Origin: Candidatus Anaerotignum merdipullorum
GTDB taxonomy: Bacteria > Bacillota > Clostridia > Lachnospirales > Anaerotignaceae
Direction of reading: 5' to 3'
DNA: 44,521 bases
NCBI GenBank assembly: GCA_019115165.1
Contig: DXEB01000068.1
Coordinates: 1 to 44,521, forward strand
The position numbers were made by a program, and so were the translations under genes. Below are positions 44,013 to 44,521 of this stretch, in pieces; within the stretch, counting starts at the first letter, position 1, and each line of letters opens with the position of its first letter. Below the pieces are notes generated by a model. The model did not search any database, was not told the origin of the DNA, and worked only from the letters and a program-made list of their open reading frames with translations.

Positions 44013-44521
44013 TCAATTGTATCCTTCCTGCTGCTTATCATTTCTTTCTCCCGATACGTCCAAAATTTCCCCCTCAAGTGTAAGAAAAAATTCTTTCGGC
44101 TTTTGCTGAAGCGAAAATTGCATTGGTGAAAGTACTGCGCCATAACTTCCCGCATTTGGTATTACAATCACATCACCGCATTCCAACCTCGGTAACATAA
44201 TATCCTCCGCTATTATATCCGCAGATGTACATAAGTTTCCCATCAGCGTTACCCGTTCCAGCGGCGCTTGTTTCCAAGTAATACACGGAAATGCATCTTT
44301 TGCTGTAAAAAGCGGTTCACTGCCCCCTAGCTGCATTCCTTTTGTATATTTTGCAATCAAGCATGCCAAAGATGGTCTGAGAAATCCATTAAATGTATTT
44401 TTTAGTATTAAAATTGTTTTCCCATAGGATATTTTTCGATCCAAAACTTTCGTTACATACCAACCTGCTTTTCCAACCAAAAAGCGACCACTCTCTATGA
44501 ATACTTTCGTTGTCGGATTTT
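44013..44521 (-). CDS. PLP-dependent (LysA-like, fold III) decarboxylase, C-terminal part
   Basis: The last 169 residues; the gene enters the window from the right. The frame is open to base 44521 (NPTTKVFIESGRFLVGKAGW), so apparent starts inside the window are not real. It matches the C-terminal barrel of fold-type III decarboxylases (diaminopimelate, ornithine, carboxynorspermidine): GNLCTSADIIAED carries the substrate-contacting Cys, and NAGSYGAVLSPMQFS the PLP-phosphate Tyr region. The usual EPGR motif reads ESGR. The substrate cannot be told; the lack of a close lysA signature argues for a specialised amino acid decarboxylase. Confidence 0.85.
   Translation of the reverse strand, partial: NPTTKVFIESGRFLVGKAGWYVTKVLDRKISYGKTILILKNTFNGFLRPSLACLIAKYTKGMQLGGSEPLFTAKDAFPCITWKQAPLERVTLMGNLCTSADIIAEDIMLPRLECGDVIVIPNAGSYGAVLSPMQFSLQQKPKEFFLTLEGEILDVSGERNDKQQEGYN

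Overview
The window reads as chromosome of an endospore-forming, low-GC Gram-positive anaerobe of the class Clostridia (Bacillota). The evidence is a complete spoIIIA operon, a manganese-catalase/CotJC-type protein, the block uvrC-hprK-murB-rapZ-whiA-(HPr-like), a Trp-specifier T-box ahead of a trpXYZ-type ABC transporter, strong AGGAGG ribosome binding sites, and several flavodoxin/iron-type alcohol dehydrogenase genes typical of gut anaerobes. The species cannot be named from the sequence alone.

Layout. 1-128 is the tail of an IS3-family insertion sequence cut by the window edge. 853-10945 is an accessory redox region. A LysR gene (4091-4975, +) is divergent from a four-gene operon: cyclophilin-like lipoprotein, FMN reductase, sugar O-acetyltransferase and iron-type alcohol dehydrogenase. 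A lipoprotein hydrolase/flavodoxin pair follows, then a second module of LysR, iron-type alcohol dehydrogenase, FMN reductase and aldo/keto reductase. The two modules carry the same kinds of parts and look like parallel reductive pathways for aldehydes, ketones or quinones (inference). 11338-14239 holds a DUF255 thioredoxin-fold protein divergent from a manganese catalase family protein. 14456-19349 is spoIIIAA-AH, the mother-cell half of the SpoIIIA-SpoIIQ feeding-tube channel. 19466-20917 is a LytTR regulator followed by an SGNH esterase.

21289-24391 is a tryptophan-type ABC importer under T-box control. 24678-25631 is a secreted protein of unknown function. 25762-26456 is queT behind a structured leader. 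26601-32504 is the conserved cluster reading uvrC, hprK, murB, rapZ, whiA and a Crh-like HPr homologue, linking catabolite control with cell wall synthesis. 32634-41417 carries a SpoVB-like flippase, typA, a metallo-beta-lactamase/phosphoesterase pair, a cold shock gene, and yacL-ispD-rnhA. 41887-44521 carries a lone ribbon-helix-helix protein, a GNAT acetyltransferase, a MarR regulator coupled to a 65-residue unknown, and the C-terminal part of a PLP-dependent decarboxylase running off the window.

The items most worth follow-up are the queT leader, which resembles an enlarged preQ1-type pseudoknot; the HPr homologue with Asp in place of the phosphorylated His and yvcK missing from its usual place; the perfect 18-bp palindrome inside the gene after marR, repeated in part at the marR promoter; the 203-bp out-of-frame spoIIIAA/spoIIIAB overlap; and the terminator-like hairpin at the very 5' end of the yacL transcript. 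No rRNA, tRNA, CRISPR array or prophage was seen.
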